A stretch of 64,000 bases of DNA from Tenacibaculum dicentrarchi (GCF_900239345.1 NZ_OESZ01000001.1:1-64000), one strand, 5' to 3'. Positions 7,262 to 17,598 are shown, counted from the first letter of the stretch. The notes: generated by a model not told the origin, from the sequence alone. A program made the numbers and translations.

Positions 7262-10048
7262 TTAAAACCTATAATTGATATTCAGGAAATAACTCGCCCC
7301 TCTTCCGTACCAATATTTTGTACCAAAAACAGGTGTTCCATTAGTATTATCGGTACTTTCTAAGCCATAATTAGCGGTTCGTCCTTGCTCGTATCCGCCT
7401 GTTTTATAGGCTTTATTTAACAAATTACTAACGCTTGTAAAAAAACCAATGTACTTATTTTGACCAACCCGCCAGGTTTTACCGCCAATGGCATTTAAGG
7501 TAAAATATCCGTCAAATTGTTCTTGAGTTAATAGTTTTTTAGCCAAATCGGCATCATAATTTGGGAAAAGCTGAGTATCATCTGAAATAAAAGAAGTCGT
7601 TCTTTTTATCGCCGAAGGAGCAACATATATTTTATCTAAATAATTACCTGTTAGCCCTACAAACCAATAATCAGGGTCTCGATAATCAAAACCAAAAGAG
7701 TAACTTCTTTGCGGTCCTGAGGCTATTTTATAATTTTTAAGGCTTGCTTTTCCGTAGTTTTTGATACCTCTTTTATCAAAACCTGCCTTTTGTGAATCGG
7801 TACTTATTTCTGATGCTAACGTAATGTTTGGATTATTAGCATAAATATAGTGTCCTAAATTTGCGGCTGCCCGTAAGTTAAACGTTGATAATATGGGTGC
7901 TTCAACACCTAATTCGACACCTAAATGTTGCTTATTTATTCCTGTTAAAACCTCTTGAACAAAAAGATTCTCAGAACCTGTAAAATAAAAAGCAATATTA
8001 CTAGCGTCTTTAATTGTAGTATAATATCCTGTAAGTTTTGCTTTTAAAAAGGGCATTCTTACAATATAACTGGCATCAAAAGTGCTTATTTTTTCATTTA
8101 ATAAACGACTAACCGAAGCAACAGTTAAATTATTTGATCTTGAATTGGCAAAAGAATTTCGAATTGAAGGTGCTTTACTAGTATAACCCCCGTTAAAATT
8201 TAACAAATGCCGTCCTGAAATTTTATAAGTAGCCCCCGCTTTTGCGCCATAGCCCATAAAATTTAGCTTTTCAGAATATCCTAATGAGTTTGGAATTTTG
8301 ATATTTGTAATATCACCAGGATAAATACCATTTTTAAACAAACCTTTTCGCTGATAACTGCTACTATTAACAGTTCCTGCGATAAAAAAATCTACTTTAT
8401 TATATTTAAATTGTAATTGCACAAAACCGCCATATACTTTTGCCGCTATTTCATAATTATATTTAAATTTATCGCCAACTTTTGCTATTTTATTGGGGTG
8501 TAATAAGTCATTTTGATAATCATCTTCACCTAAATTTCCGAATTTATTGATATCTACATACCCCGTTGCGCCAAATAAATCAACAATACGTGCATAATTT
8601 TCAGAAGACAATATCGTATAATCTAAACTACCATTTAAGGTAATATTCTCATTTATTTGGGTATTTAGAATTGTTTTTATGCTTAATTGAGTATCATCGG
8701 TACAATCTTCATAAAGTGAAAACAATGCATTATCGGCAGTTTTTTCATTTCCTACATATAAATTTTTCCAATTTAGCTGTCCATCATTTTGAAAATTCAC
8801 TAATGATTTATAGGCATTTTCAAAATCTTTACCGTAATAAGAATCTTTTAAAAAATAATTTGGCAATTTTCGATAATAAGTAGGGTTTGGATCATTTCCT
8901 CCGTTAAAATCAAGACGAGAATTGCCCATTTCTCCAAATTGATACGCAATTCCTGTTTCTAAAGTCGTTTTATTTGTCATATTCCAATAATGATTTAACA
9001 TCAAAATAGGTTCTTCAATTCTTTTTACGCGTGCATTTCTAATTTTCCCGTTTTGATAGCCCCAATACGGATTGTATTTAATGCCCTTAATATCGTACAC
9101 TTCTTGTGTATTTGCGGCAGATTTCCCTCTGCTATTTTTAGCATAAATAGCCGTGGTATTGATACTATGATTTTCATTTATTATTTTTTCTAAAGAGATA
9201 AAAAAGGAGTTTGCGTTATACATTGTGCCGTTAATAAATCCTTGGGATGCCGTTCTTTTACTTGCTGATGCGGTAACTGCCCAGCCATTTTTTAAAATCC
9301 CTGAAGCATACATTGCCATAAAACGATGGGAATAACTTCTGTTGGAAGAAGCGTAGGAAATTCGGGCACTTTTTCTATAATCCGAAGCTCGAGTATTCAT
9401 ATTTGTTGCGCCTAAAACACCGCCAAACGTATAATTTGAAGGCGATAAACCACTGCTAAAATTTTGATTTCGCAACACATCATTCAAACCGCCCCAATTA
9501 CTCCATTGCGGACGACCGTTGTATAATTTATTCATTTCAAAACCATTGATAAGCACTTTTGAATTTTCAGACGCCAGCCCTTTAATACTATAAAAAGAAG
9601 CACTCCATTCGTAGGCGGCAGTTCGTAAATAAACATCTTTTGATGCCTGTAATAAACCTGCAATATTATCGGCCGTATTTGCATCATCGCTTAATTCATC
9701 ATCTGTAAGTATAATAGTGCTTAAATCTTGGTATTGCGTAGTGGCTTCATATAAAAAAATAGTCCCTAAATTTATAGGAGTGTCGGATACTTGCAACGGA
9801 AAAGTTTGAGTTTCAAACCCATTTAATGATATAACAAGGAGTTGATTTCCTTTGGGTAAATTATGTAAAGTAAAAGTACCATCAACAGCGGTTGCACTGG
9901 TAATAGCTGTTTTTTTTATATGGATACTAACGCCTGACAATGCTATTTCAGTATCGGCATGTACAAGGATTCCTTTTACACTATTTTGTGCATTTAAGTC
10001 AAATAAACTTAAAAATAATAATAAAATTGTTATTGTAAATTTCTTCAT
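7262..10048 (-). CDS. TonB-dependent receptor with carboxypeptidase-like N-terminal domain
   Basis: This is an outer-membrane active transporter of about 928 residues. I take the start at 10048 (MKKFTITILLLFLSLFDLNAQ, a good signal peptide); an in-frame ATG six codons earlier is possible. Residues ~22-110 form the CarboxypepD_reg-like beta sandwich (VKGILVHADTEIALSGVSIH). The plug domain follows (~115-250; SIKGLASENSKVLINGFEMN), then a 22-strand-type barrel ending …YFLNINYRF with a terminal phenylalanine. Genes of this kind are usually paired with a surface lipoprotein, and the DUF5689 protein 38 bp downstream plays that part here. The divergent secreted phosphodiesterase-type gene suggests a phosphorus-containing substrate, but that is inference. 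Confidence 0.9.
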   Translation of the reverse strand: MKKFTITILLLFLSLFDLNAQNSVKGILVHADTEIALSGVSIHIKKTAITSATAVDGTFTLHNLPKGNQLLVISLNGFETQTFPLQVSDTPINLGTIFLYEATTQYQDLSTIILTDDELSDDANTADNIAGLLQASKDVYLRTAAYEWSASFYSIKGLASENSKVLINGFEMNKLYNGRPQWSNWGGLNDVLRNQNFSSGLSPSNYTFGGVLGATNMNTRASDYRKSARISYASSNRSYSHRFMAMYASGILKNGWAVTASASKRTASQGFINGTMYNANSFFISLEKIINENHSINTTAIYAKNSRGKSAANTQEVYDIKGIKYNPYWGYQNGKIRNARVKRIEEPILMLNHYWNMTNKTTLETGIAYQFGEMGNSRLDFNGGNDPNPTYYRKLPNYFLKDSYYGKDFENAYKSLVNFQNDGQLNWKNLYVGNEKTADNALFSLYEDCTDDTQLSIKTILNTQINENITLNGSLDYTILSSENYARIVDLFGATGYVDINKFGNLGEDDYQNDLLHPNKIAKVGDKFKYNYEIAAKVYGGFVQLQFKYNKVDFFIAGTVNSSSYQRKGLFKNGIYPGDITNIKIPNSLGYSEKLNFMGYGAKAGATYKISGRHLLNFNGGYTSKAPSIRNSFANSRSNNLTVASVSRLLNEKISTFDASYIVRMPFLKAKLTGYYTTIKDASNIAFYFTGSENLFVQEVLTGINKQHLGVELGVEAPILSTFNLRAAANLGHYIYANNPNITLASEISTDSQKAGFDKRGIKNYGKASLKNYKIASGPQRSYSFGFDYRDPDYWFVGLTGNYLDKIYVAPSAIKRTTSFISDDTQLFPNYDADLAKKLLTQEQFDGYFTLNAIGGKTWRVGQNKYIGFFTSVSNLLNKAYKTGGYEQGRTANYGLESTDNTNGTPVFGTKYWYGRGASYFLNINYRF

Positions 10049-10220
10049 AAATAGCCCTTTACACATATTAAACTACTAGTACAAAACACGTTAGATTATA
10101 GCGTGTAAATTAAGTGGTATAGCTGTTTTATTTGTTAAGCTATTATTAAGAAATTTAGGTATTTTTAATTGCGGTATTTTTAAGCTTAAAATTTGATTTA
10201 TTTTTGATGTAAAATTTCTT

Positions 10221-11279
10221 ATGATGAAAAAAATAATAGTACTTACAATTATGCTGTTTATTAGCTTATTTTCTGACAGATTATATGCTCAAAAAAAATA
10301 TAAAATAAGAACTATTGGTTTTTACAATCTTGAAAACTTATTTGATACGATTAATGATACTTCAAAAAATGATGAAGCAAGCCCTATCATGGCTATCAAA
10401 GGAAATAAACAAAAGATTTATTGGGATAAAATTGATAAACTTAGCAGTGTTATTTTACAATTAGGGGCTGAAAAAACAAAAACAAGCCCTGCTATTTTAG
10501 GCGTTGCCGAAGTTGAAAACAAAAAGGTTTTAGAAGATTTAATAGAATCGAAAAATCTTAAAAATAAAAAGTACGGCATTATTCATTTTGATTCTCCTGA
10601 TAAACGAGGTATTGATGTTGGTTTATTATATCAGAAAAGATATTTTAAACCGATTCATTATGAAGCTTTCAATCCTCGTATTTATAAAAATAATAGAAAA
10701 GTATATACCCGTGATATTTTGTGGGTTGCCGGATATTTAGATGATGAATTGATTCATATACTTGTAAATCATTGGCCGTCTCGCAGAGGTGGCGAAGCAA
10801 AAAGTAGACCTTTACGAGAAAAAGCAGCCTACAGAGTTATCCAAATTATTGAAAAAATTAAAATAAATGACCCGAGCCCTAAGCTTTTAATTATGGGTGA
10901 TTTTAATGATGATCCGATTAATAGTAGCTTTAAAAAAGTTTTAAAAACGGTAGCGAAAAAGAAAAATTTAAAAAAAGAAGATCTTTATAATCCTTTTGAA
11001 AATATGTTTCGCCGAGGGTTTAATACTTTAGGGTATCGCGATAATATTAATTTATTTGATCAAATAATTATCAGCAATAAATTAGTTTCTTCTAGTAAAA
11101 GAAAAAAAGATTTTACGAGCTTTAAGATGTTTAAAACAGGGGTTTTTAATAAGCATTTTTTAACACAAAAAAAAGGGCGCTACAAAGGCTATCCTTTTAG
11201 AAGTTTTTCGTTTGGTAAATACAGCGGCGGCTATAGCGATCATTATCCTGTTTATATGTACTTAATTAAAGAAGACTAA
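10221..11279 (+). CDS. Secreted endonuclease/exonuclease/phosphatase family protein
   Basis: The 352-residue protein carries a signal peptide (cut near YAQ) and the complete EEP signature in order: FYNLENLFD near residue 34, GVAEVEN near 94 (metal-binding Glu), DKRGIDVGLLY near 127, VNHWPSRRGG near 184, GDFNDDP near 226, and GGYSDHYPV near 338 (catalytic SDH). The active site appears intact, so it should hydrolyse phosphodiester bonds outside the cytoplasm. It is divergent from the TonB-dependent receptor/DUF5689 pair. The substrate could be nucleic acid or another phosphodiester; the sequence does not decide. A terminator follows at 11301. Confidence 0.88.
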   Translation: MMKKIIVLTIMLFISLFSDRLYAQKKYKIRTIGFYNLENLFDTINDTSKNDEASPIMAIKGNKQKIYWDKIDKLSSVILQLGAEKTKTSPAILGVAEVENKKVLEDLIESKNLKNKKYGIIHFDSPDKRGIDVGLLYQKRYFKPIHYEAFNPRIYKNNRKVYTRDILWVAGYLDDELIHILVNHWPSRRGGEAKSRPLREKAAYRVIQIIEKIKINDPSPKLLIMGDFNDDPINSSFKKVLKTVAKKKNLKKEDLYNPFENMFRRGFNTLGYRDNINLFDQIIISNKLVSSSKRKKDFTSFKMFKTGVFNKHFLTQKKGRYKGYPFRSFSFGKYSGGYSDHYPVYMYLIKED

Positions 11280-11300
11280 TTTTGTTTGATAAAAAAGATT

Positions 11301-11332
11301 GAGCTTGTAGAAATACAAGCTCCTATTTTTTA
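11301..11332 (+). terminator. Intrinsic terminator after the EEP gene
   Basis: GAGCTTGTA and TACAAGCTC form a perfect 9-bp stem with loop GAAA, followed by CTATTTTTTAA. It lies 22 nt past the stop and abuts the convergent 114-codon gene. Confidence 0.85.
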
Positions 11333-11674
11333 ATTTTTACACAAATCGTCTAAATAGTTATTCATGCGCATTTGAAATAATGTTCCTTTCAATAAATCAT
11401 CTATTTGCCCTAACTCAATATGTGATACTGCCATGCTTACTTTATCTGACGGGGTTTGTAGTAAAATAGATTTACAGTTATTTCCCTTAGTACAAGTGGC
11501 GCAGTTTTTTTGACTTTTAGAATCGAGAACTTTTTCTAGAAATGATTCAATTTGGTTTTCGTTTAAATGAAAACCTGTATCTCTAAAAATTATTTGAATT
11601 AAAGTGTTCGTTGTGTCTTTCCAACAAAATGAAATACCTATTTCATTGTCGTATATTTTTATAATGTTTTCCAT
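11330..11674 (-). CDS. Conserved-looking small cytoplasmic protein, function unknown
   Basis: The 114-residue protein has no signal peptide or membrane segment. Its most distinctive feature is a cysteine cluster, NCATCTKGNNCKS (residues ~57-69), preceded by an acidic/amphipathic region (LNENQIESFLEKVLDS) and followed by a mixed alpha/beta tail. The cysteines could bind a metal. It has its own -7 element (11695-11702) about 20 nt before the ATG, so it is a separate unit from infB. I do not recognise the family; it resembles short conserved hypothetical proteins of flavobacteria. Confidence 0.7.
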   Translation of the reverse strand: MENIIKIYDNEIGISFCWKDTTNTLIQIIFRDTGFHLNENQIESFLEKVLDSKSQKNCATCTKGNNCKSILLQTPSDKVSMAVSHIELGQIDDLLKGTLFQMRMNNYLDDLCKN

Positions 11675-11694
11675 AGTTAAAGTTATTACGGCAA

Positions 11695-11702
11695 CAAATA
11701 TA
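11695..11702 (-). promoter_or_regulatory. -7 element of the 114-codon gene
   Basis: TATATTTG on the minus strand matches the Bacteroidota consensus and lies 20 nt before the ATG at 11674. No clear -33 TTG is visible. Confidence 0.55.
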
Positions 11703-11762
11703 CATCTTATTTAGATTTACTCTAAATAAAATTAACGCTATTTTTAGTACTTCTTATAAACA

Positions 11763-11797
11763 AAAAAAAGACACCTTAATAAGGTGTCTTTTTTTAA
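11763..11797 (-). terminator. Terminator of the rimP-nusA-infB operon
   Basis: GACACCTT and AAGGTGTC with a short loop, flanked by seven A and seven T, form a strong symmetric hairpin 20 nt after the infB stop. It can act for either direction. Confidence 0.9.
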
Positions 11798-11816
11798 TTA
11801 TATATTTTAGAATGTT

Positions 11817-14678
11817 TTATTTCAACTTCTTCTTAACTGCAATTTCAGTATAAGCTTCAATAACATCTCTTTCAATAATATCGTTGTAACCTTTTATCTG
11901 AAGACCACAATCGTATCCTTTTGTTACTTCTTTAACATCGTCTTTGAAACGTTTTAATGAAGATAAGAAACCATCATGAACTACAATACCATCTCTAATA
12001 ATACGGATTTTAGCATCTCTGGTTACTTTACCATTCATTACCATACATCCTGCAATATTACCAACTTTAGAAATTTTATAAACTTCTCTAATTTCAATAT
12101 TACCAAGAATTTCTTCTTTCATTTCAGGAGACAACATTCCTTCCATGGCATCTTTAAGATCGTTAATAGCGTCATAAATAATAGAATATGTTCTAATATC
12201 TACTTCTTCTCTATCAGCAATTACTCTTGCATTTGCTTGTGGACGTACATTAAACCCAACGATAATTGCATCAGAAGCTGTTGCTAATAATACATCAGAT
12301 TCTGTAATTGCTCCAACTCCTTTATGTAAAATATTTACTTGAATTTCTTCAGTAGATAATTTCTGGAAAGAATCGGTTAAGGCTTCTACAGAACCATCTA
12401 CATCTCCTTTTAAGATAATGTTTAATTCTTTGAAATCTCCTAAAGCAATACGACGACCAATTTCGGCTAAGGTTAATGTTTTTTGAGTTCTTACAGATTG
12501 TTCACGTTGTAATTGAGAACGTTTTGCAGCAATTTGCTTTGCTTCACGCTCATCTTCAAATACATTAAACTTATCACCAGCTTGTGGCGCACCGTCTAAA
12601 CCTAAAATTGATACTGGTGTAGATGGCCCTGCTTCTTTTACTTTATTTCCTTTATCATCAAACATAGCTCTAACTTTACCACTATGTTTTCCTGCTAAAA
12701 TATAATCTCCAATTTTTAAAGTACCTGCTTGTACTAAAATTGTTGATACATATCCTCTACCTTTATCTAATAAAGCTTCTACAACTGCTCCTTTAGCATT
12801 TTTATTAGGATTTGCTTTTAATTCTAATATTTCAGCTTCTAATAATACTTTTTCAAGTAATTCTTCAACACCTTGCCCTGTTTTAGCAGAAATTTCTTGC
12901 GATTGAATATTTCCTCCCCAATCTTCAACTAATAAATTCATAGCTGATAATTGTGTTTTAATATTATCTGGGTTCGCATTAGGCTTATCAATTTTATTGA
13001 TAGCAAATATAATTGGAACGCCAGCTGCTTGTGCGTGAGATATTGCTTCTTTTGTTTGAGGCATTACATCATCATCGGCAGCAACTACAATAATTACTAA
13101 ATCGGTTACTTGAGCTCCACGGGCACGCATTGCTGTAAAGGCCTCGTGACCTGGTGTATCTAAAAAGGCAATTTTTTGTTCTCCAACTGGTACAGCGTAT
13201 GCACCAATATGTTGAGTAATTCCTCCTGATTCACCTTCAATTACATTCGCTTTACGAATATAGTCTAATAACGATGTTTTACCATGATCTACGTGACCCA
13301 TTACCGTAATAATTGGCGCACGGTTTATTAAATCTTCAGGTTTGTCTTCAACTTCTTCAATAGACTCTTCTACTTCAGCTCCAACAAACTCTACTTTATA
13401 ATTAAATTCTTCAGCAACAATAACTAATGTTTCAGCATCTAAACGCTGGTTCATTGTTACCATCATTCCTAACATCATACATGAAGAAATAATGTTTGTT
13501 ACAGGAACATCCATCATTGTAGCAACTTCACTTACAGTAACAAACTCTGTTACTTTTAATATTTTGTTATCTAACGCTTGAGCTTCTAATTCAGCTTCGG
13601 TATGTTCTCTGTGAGCATCTCTTTTATTTCTACGATACTTAGCACCTTTACCTCTTTTAGATTTACCTTGAAGTCTTTCTAAAGTTTCACGTACTTGTTT
13701 TTGTACTTCAGCTTCAGTTGGTTCTTCTTTTTTAACGGCTGGTCTTTGGGCTCCTCTACCTCTAAAAGGTGTACGATTTCCACCACTTCTATTTTGAGCA
13801 GGTCTAACTGTTCTAGTAGTTCCTGGTTTTGTAGAAGTTCCTGGTTTACTAATACGTTTACGCTTTCTTTTATCTGCGTCTGTTTTAGCATCAGGTTTCT
13901 TCTTTTTAGGACGTTCAAATTGTTTTAAATCAATTTTAATTCCTGTAATTTTAGGACCGTCTAATTTTTTATACTGTGTTTTTAATTTCACAGCATTTTC
14001 GGCAGTAATTTCAACAGGTTTCTCTGCCTTTACATCCTCTGGTTTTGTTTCCGCTACCTTTTTTACTTCCTTAATATCTATTTTCTTAGGTGTTTCTGCT
14101 TTCACAACCTCGGGCTTAACTTCTTTAATCTTAATTTCTTTAGGTTCTTGAACCTTAACTTTAATTGGTTCTATTTTCTTTTCAGCTACCTTTATAGTTT
14201 GTTTTTCAACAACTTTAGTTTCTTGAACAGGCACTTCTTTTTTAGGTGTTTCTATCACCACTTTTGGTACTTCTTTTAGAGGCGTAGCTGGCTTTTTATT
14301 TTCTACTGATTTTCCAGTTTTAATATCAATTTTCCCTACGGTTTTAACCTCTAATCTTTTAGCTTTGGCTTTTAAAACTTCTTGTTTTTTAGCTTCGTCT
14401 TCTACTCTTTTCTTCTCCTGATCTTCCTCTACACGTAGGCGATTAGCTTCTTTTTCCTTACGCTTTTCTTCGCTTACTTCCTTAGAGGCTACTTTTTTAG
14501 ATTTATCTGTTTGAAATCCATCAAGTAATATTTGATATTCCGCATCAGAAATTTTAGCAGTAGGACGTGATTCTACTTTATGACCGTTTTTAGCCAAGTG
14601 TTCTACAGCTCTATCTAAAGAAATGTTAAATTCTCTTAATACTTTATTAAGTCTTATTAATTTGTTGCCTTCAGCCAT
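11817..14678 (-). CDS. infB: Translation initiation factor IF-2
   Basis: This GTPase places initiator tRNA on the 30S subunit. The 953-residue protein shows the IF2_N start ([22 protein letters not shown]), then a long Lys/Glu/Pro-rich linker (~60-330), a second IF2_N segment ([21 protein letters not shown]) and the G domain: GHVDHGKTS near residue 456, [22 protein letters not shown]. Domains II and III ([21 protein letters not shown]) and the C-terminal fMet-tRNA binding domain ([25 protein letters not shown]) follow. It is the last gene of rimP-nusA-infB, 130 bp after nusA, and ends at a strong terminator. Confidence 0.98.
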   Translation of the reverse strand: MAEGNKLIRLNKVLREFNISLDRAVEHLAKNGHKVESRPTAKISDAEYQILLDGFQTDKSKKVASKEVSEEKRKEKEANRLRVEEDQEKKRVEDEAKKQEVLKAKAKRLEVKTVGKIDIKTGKSVENKKPATPLKEVPKVVIETPKKEVPVQETKVVEKQTIKVAEKKIEPIKVKVQEPKEIKIKEVKPEVVKAETPKKIDIKEVKKVAETKPEDVKAEKPVEITAENAVKLKTQYKKLDGPKITGIKIDLKQFERPKKKKPDAKTDADKRKRKRISKPGTSTKPGTTRTVRPAQNRSGGNRTPFRGRGAQRPAVKKEEPTEAEVQKQVRETLERLQGKSKRGKGAKYRRNKRDAHREHTEAELEAQALDNKILKVTEFVTVSEVATMMDVPVTNIISSCMMLGMMVTMNQRLDAETLVIVAEEFNYKVEFVGAEVEESIEEVEDKPEDLINRAPIITVMGHVDHGKTSLLDYIRKANVIEGESGGITQHIGAYAVPVGEQKIAFLDTPGHEAFTAMRARGAQVTDLVIIVVAADDDVMPQTKEAISHAQAAGVPIIFAINKIDKPNANPDNIKTQLSAMNLLVEDWGGNIQSQEISAKTGQGVEELLEKVLLEAEILELKANPNKNAKGAVVEALLDKGRGYVSTILVQAGTLKIGDYILAGKHSGKVRAMFDDKGNKVKEAGPSTPVSILGLDGAPQAGDKFNVFEDEREAKQIAAKRSQLQREQSVRTQKTLTLAEIGRRIALGDFKELNIILKGDVDGSVEALTDSFQKLSTEEIQVNILHKGVGAITESDVLLATASDAIIVGFNVRPQANARVIADREEVDIRTYSIIYDAINDLKDAMEGMLSPEMKEEILGNIEIREVYKISKVGNIAGCMVMNGKVTRDAKIRIIRDGIVVHDGFLSSLKRFKDDVKEVTKGYDCGLQIKGYNDIIERDVIEAYTEIAVKKKLK

Positions 14679-14808
14679 AAATTATTTTATACTTTATATT
14701 CAAAAAACACACTTTACACGTTAGTATAGTTACGTTTTTTTTCTTTGGTTATCAGATTTTGTATTGATTATTATCAATTTTTCAGGATACTGATTTCCTT
14801 TATGTTGA

Positions 14809-16065
14809 TTATTCTTCAAATTCTTCTCTTAGAACTCTCTGAACATCTAATATTGTTTCTTCCTCTAAATCAGTTCTTTGCACTAACATTGAAACATCTT
14901 TTTCAAGTACGCTTTTCGCAGTTTCTAAACCTATTTTATTAAATTCGGCAATTACCCAGTCTTCTATTTCATCAGAAAACTCTGTTAACTCTACATCTTC
15001 TTCTTCTAACCCTTCACGTTGCACATCAATTTCGTACCCTGTTAACTCACTTGCTAACCGTATATTTACTCCTGAACGACCAATTGCTTTTGATACTTCT
15101 TCTGGTTTTAATAAAACGCTTACACGTCCTTTTTTACCATTTTTCTCTTCTTCGTAAGGCTTAATATCTACAGAAGTTACTTTTGCAGGACTTAAGGCTC
15201 TTGCTACAAATAACGATTCATTTTTAGTGTAATTGATTACGTCAATGTTTTCGTTTCCTAATTCACGTACAATTCCGTGAATACGAGACCCTTTTACACC
15301 AACACAAGCTCCTACAGGGTCAATTCTATCATCGTATGAATCTACGGCAATTTTTGCTTTATCACCAGGAATTCTTGCAACACCTTCAATTGTTATTAGT
15401 CCATCAAAAACTTCAGGAATTTCTTGTTCAAACAACTTCACTAAAAATGCTGGTGAAGTTCTTGATAAGATAATAGCAGGTTTATTTCCTCTTAATTCTA
15501 CCGATTTTATAACTCCACGAACAGAATCTCCTTTTCTAAAAAAGTCTGAACGAATTTGCTCACTTTTAGGTAAAACAATTTCGTTTCCTTCATCGTCTAA
15601 CAAAATTACGGCATTATGACGAATATGGTGTACTTCAGCACTATAAATTTCTCCTTCTAAATCTTTAAATTGCTTAAATATGTTCGTGCTGTCGTGTTCT
15701 TGTATTTTAGATATTAAGTTTTGACGTAAAGCTAAAATAGCACGTCTTCCTAAATCTATTAATTTTACCTCTTCAGATACGTCTTCACCAATTTCAAAAT
15801 CTGGCTCAATTCTTCGTGCTTCAGCAAGTTCTATTTCTTCATTATCATCTTCAGAAAAACCGTCTGCTACTACAATTCTATTTCTCCAAATTTCTAAATC
15901 TCCTTTATCAGGATTAATAATTATATCGAAGTTTTCATCTGATCCAAACCTACGTTTTAATGCAGCACGAAATACTTCCTCTAATATAGACATTAGAGTT
16001 ACTCTATCTATACTTTTATTATCTTTAAATTCTGAAAATGACTCAATTAACGCAATATTTTCCAT
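14809..16065 (-). CDS. nusA: Transcription termination/antitermination factor NusA
   Basis: The 418-residue protein binds RNA polymerase and nascent RNA in pausing, termination and rRNA antitermination. The N-terminal polymerase-binding domain (…DRVTLMSILEEVFRAALKRRFG) is followed by an S1 domain (~135-200; EIYSAEVHHIRHNAVILLDDEG) and two KH domains (~230-345; VGACVGVKGSRIHGIVRELG and EVSKAIGRSGVNIRLASELTG). There are no extra C-terminal acidic repeats, which is normal outside the gammaproteobacteria. It starts 12 bp after rimP, so the two are co-transcribed. In other bacteria NusA represses its own operon; the hairpin before rimP could be the target here (inference). Confidence 0.97.
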   Translation of the reverse strand: MENIALIESFSEFKDNKSIDRVTLMSILEEVFRAALKRRFGSDENFDIIINPDKGDLEIWRNRIVVADGFSEDDNEEIELAEARRIEPDFEIGEDVSEEVKLIDLGRRAILALRQNLISKIQEHDSTNIFKQFKDLEGEIYSAEVHHIRHNAVILLDDEGNEIVLPKSEQIRSDFFRKGDSVRGVIKSVELRGNKPAIILSRTSPAFLVKLFEQEIPEVFDGLITIEGVARIPGDKAKIAVDSYDDRIDPVGACVGVKGSRIHGIVRELGNENIDVINYTKNESLFVARALSPAKVTSVDIKPYEEEKNGKKGRVSVLLKPEEVSKAIGRSGVNIRLASELTGYEIDVQREGLEEEDVELTEFSDEIEDWVIAEFNKIGLETAKSVLEKDVSMLVQRTDLEEETILDVQRVLREEFEE

Positions 16066-16077
16066 TTCATTCTCTTA

Positions 16078-16539
16078 TTAAAATATGATCTTCACTTTTG
16101 CTTCACTAATATCTTGATACAACAAAACCATTGTTTTTTCTACCGTATGCTTTCCTTTACCTATTGGTTTAGGCTCTCTTGCTTTCCAAAACAGGGTAAT
16201 ATCGTTATCTGTTACTTGAATTAACGTACCTTCAAATTCTTCGGTTGTTGTTTTAACCTTTAAAATTCTGTTTATATTCTTTTTATACTGACGCTTAACA
16301 GTTAAGGGGTGTGCAATATCTGGTGTTGTTACTTCTAAAGAAAAATCTTCATCTTCTCTATCTAAATTATGCTCTATTTTTCTACTAATGCGCATACATT
16401 CGTTTAAAGGGACTCCTGAATCACCATCAATAATTACTTTTATTTTACTGTTTGCTAAGAATTGTAAATCAATTAAATATAATGATTCATTTTCTAATAA
16501 TGCTTCGTTTAATAATTCTTTGACTTTGTCTTGATTCAT
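16078..16539 (-). CDS. rimP: Ribosome maturation factor RimP
   Basis: The 153-residue protein is needed for 30S subunit assembly. The N-terminal domain contains VIIDGDSGVPLNECMRISRKIEHNLD, typical of RimP, and EVTTPDIAHPLTVKRQYKKNINR matches the conserved SPG(I/L)..PL region. The C-terminal SH3-like domain follows (~85-153). It is first in the rimP-nusA-infB operon. The promoter and a terminator-like hairpin both lie in the 70 bp upstream of the ATG. Confidence 0.95.
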   Translation of the reverse strand: MNQDKVKELLNEALLENESLYLIDLQFLANSKIKVIIDGDSGVPLNECMRISRKIEHNLDREDEDFSLEVTTPDIAHPLTVKRQYKKNINRILKVKTTTEEFEGTLIQVTDNDITLFWKAREPKPIGKGKHTVEKTMVLLYQDISEAKVKIIF

Positions 16540-16549
16540 GCTAAGGTAT

Positions 16550-16573
16550 AAAAAGAGGGGACTCTCGTCCCCT
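16550..16573 (-). terminator. Attenuator-like hairpin in the rimP leader
   Basis: On the minus strand AGGGGAC and GTCCCCT pair perfectly around a GAGA (GNRA-type) tetraloop and are followed by CTTTTT, the form of an intrinsic terminator. It lies between the promoter (16601-16632) and the rimP start codon, ending 11 nt before the ATG, so full-length operon transcripts must read through it. Confidence 0.7.
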
Positions 16574-16600
16574 GTATCAATCTAATTAATAAATTTGGTG

Positions 16601-16632
16601 CAAATATAGTAAGTTATTCATTAACATACAAA
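16601..16632 (-). promoter_or_regulatory. Promoter of the rimP-nusA-infB operon
   Basis: On the minus strand TTTG (16629-16632), a 20-nt spacer and TATATTTG (16601-16608) match the Bacteroidota consensus closely. Transcription should start near 16594-16597, giving a leader of about 55 nt that contains the hairpin at 16550-16573. Confidence 0.75.
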
Positions 16633-16704
16633 TGTCTTTTCGTTTTCTAATTCAGAATAATTTTCGTAATTTAACAGCAGTATCTATCTTTAAATCTTTT
16701 AATT

Positions 16705-17532
16705 ATGAAAAAAATATTACTTCCTATCGATTTTTCTAAGCATTCTAAATATGCTGCTAAACTAACTGCTAAAATAGCAAAAAAAACAGACGGTGAAATA
16801 CACTTAATTCATATGATTGAACTACCTACCGGTTTTAAAGGTATGGGGTCTGGTGCTAATATTAGTATCCCTGAAAGCATGCTATACATTAAGATGATTA
16901 AAGAAAAATTACTCGATTACAAAAATACTTTCTTTGCTGATTTTGACAATGTATATCATTCAATACGTTTTCAAAATCCGTATGAAGGTATTCGTGATTA
17001 TTCTAAAAAAATCAATGCCAATTTAATTGTTATGGGCTCTAAAGGACAAACAGCTTTAGAAGAAATTATAATTGGATCTAACACTGAAAAAACAGTTCGA
17101 AATTCTGAAATACCTGTTATTATTACTAAAAAAGATAACGATAATTTTAAATTGAAGAAACTTGTTTTTGCTTCTTCTTTTGAAAATAAAGAAGCAAAAG
17201 CATTTAAAGGTTTCCTAGAATTTGCAACAAAGTTTAAATGTAAAATTTACTTATTAAAAATTAACACTCCCGATAATTTTGAAAACACAAGTGATTCAAA
17301 AAAGAGAGTTGAAGCTTTTATTGAACCTTACAAAATAGTCGGGCACACCATAAAAGTATATAATGACACTTCAATACAAGAGGGGATTTTAAATTTTTCA
17401 AATGAAAATAACGTTGATTTAGTTTCTTTAGCAACACATGGAAGAAGTGGTTTATCTCAGTTTTTCAATGCTAGTGTTTCTATTGATTTATCTAAAAATG
17501 TATTAAAGCCAATACTTACTTTTAAGGTATAG
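16705..17532 (+). CDS. Universal stress protein, two tandem UspA domains
   Basis: The 275-residue cytoplasmic protein has two UspA folds. The first (~1-145) begins KKILLPIDFSKHSKYAAKLTAKIA and carries the full ATP-binding motif G-x2-G-x9-G-S (GSKGQTALEEIIIGSNT). The second (~150-275) ends ATHGRSGLSQFFNASVSIDL, in which the last glycine of the motif is replaced, so it probably does not bind nucleotide in the same way. Single-protein tandem domains of this length are common in Bacteroidota. It stands alone between two convergent or divergent units, and the physiological signal is unknown. Confidence 0.9.
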   Translation: MKKILLPIDFSKHSKYAAKLTAKIAKKTDGEIHLIHMIELPTGFKGMGSGANISIPESMLYIKMIKEKLLDYKNTFFADFDNVYHSIRFQNPYEGIRDYSKKINANLIVMGSKGQTALEEIIIGSNTEKTVRNSEIPVIITKKDNDNFKLKKLVFASSFENKEAKAFKGFLEFATKFKCKIYLLKINTPDNFENTSDSKKRVEAFIEPYKIVGHTIKVYNDTSIQEGILNFSNENNVDLVSLATHGRSGLSQFFNASVSIDLSKNVLKPILTFKV

Positions 17533-17598
17533 TAATAACAAATAAAGTGATGTTAAGTTTTTCAAGTCCCCCCTTAACTTTTTTTACTTTGTTTTAAA

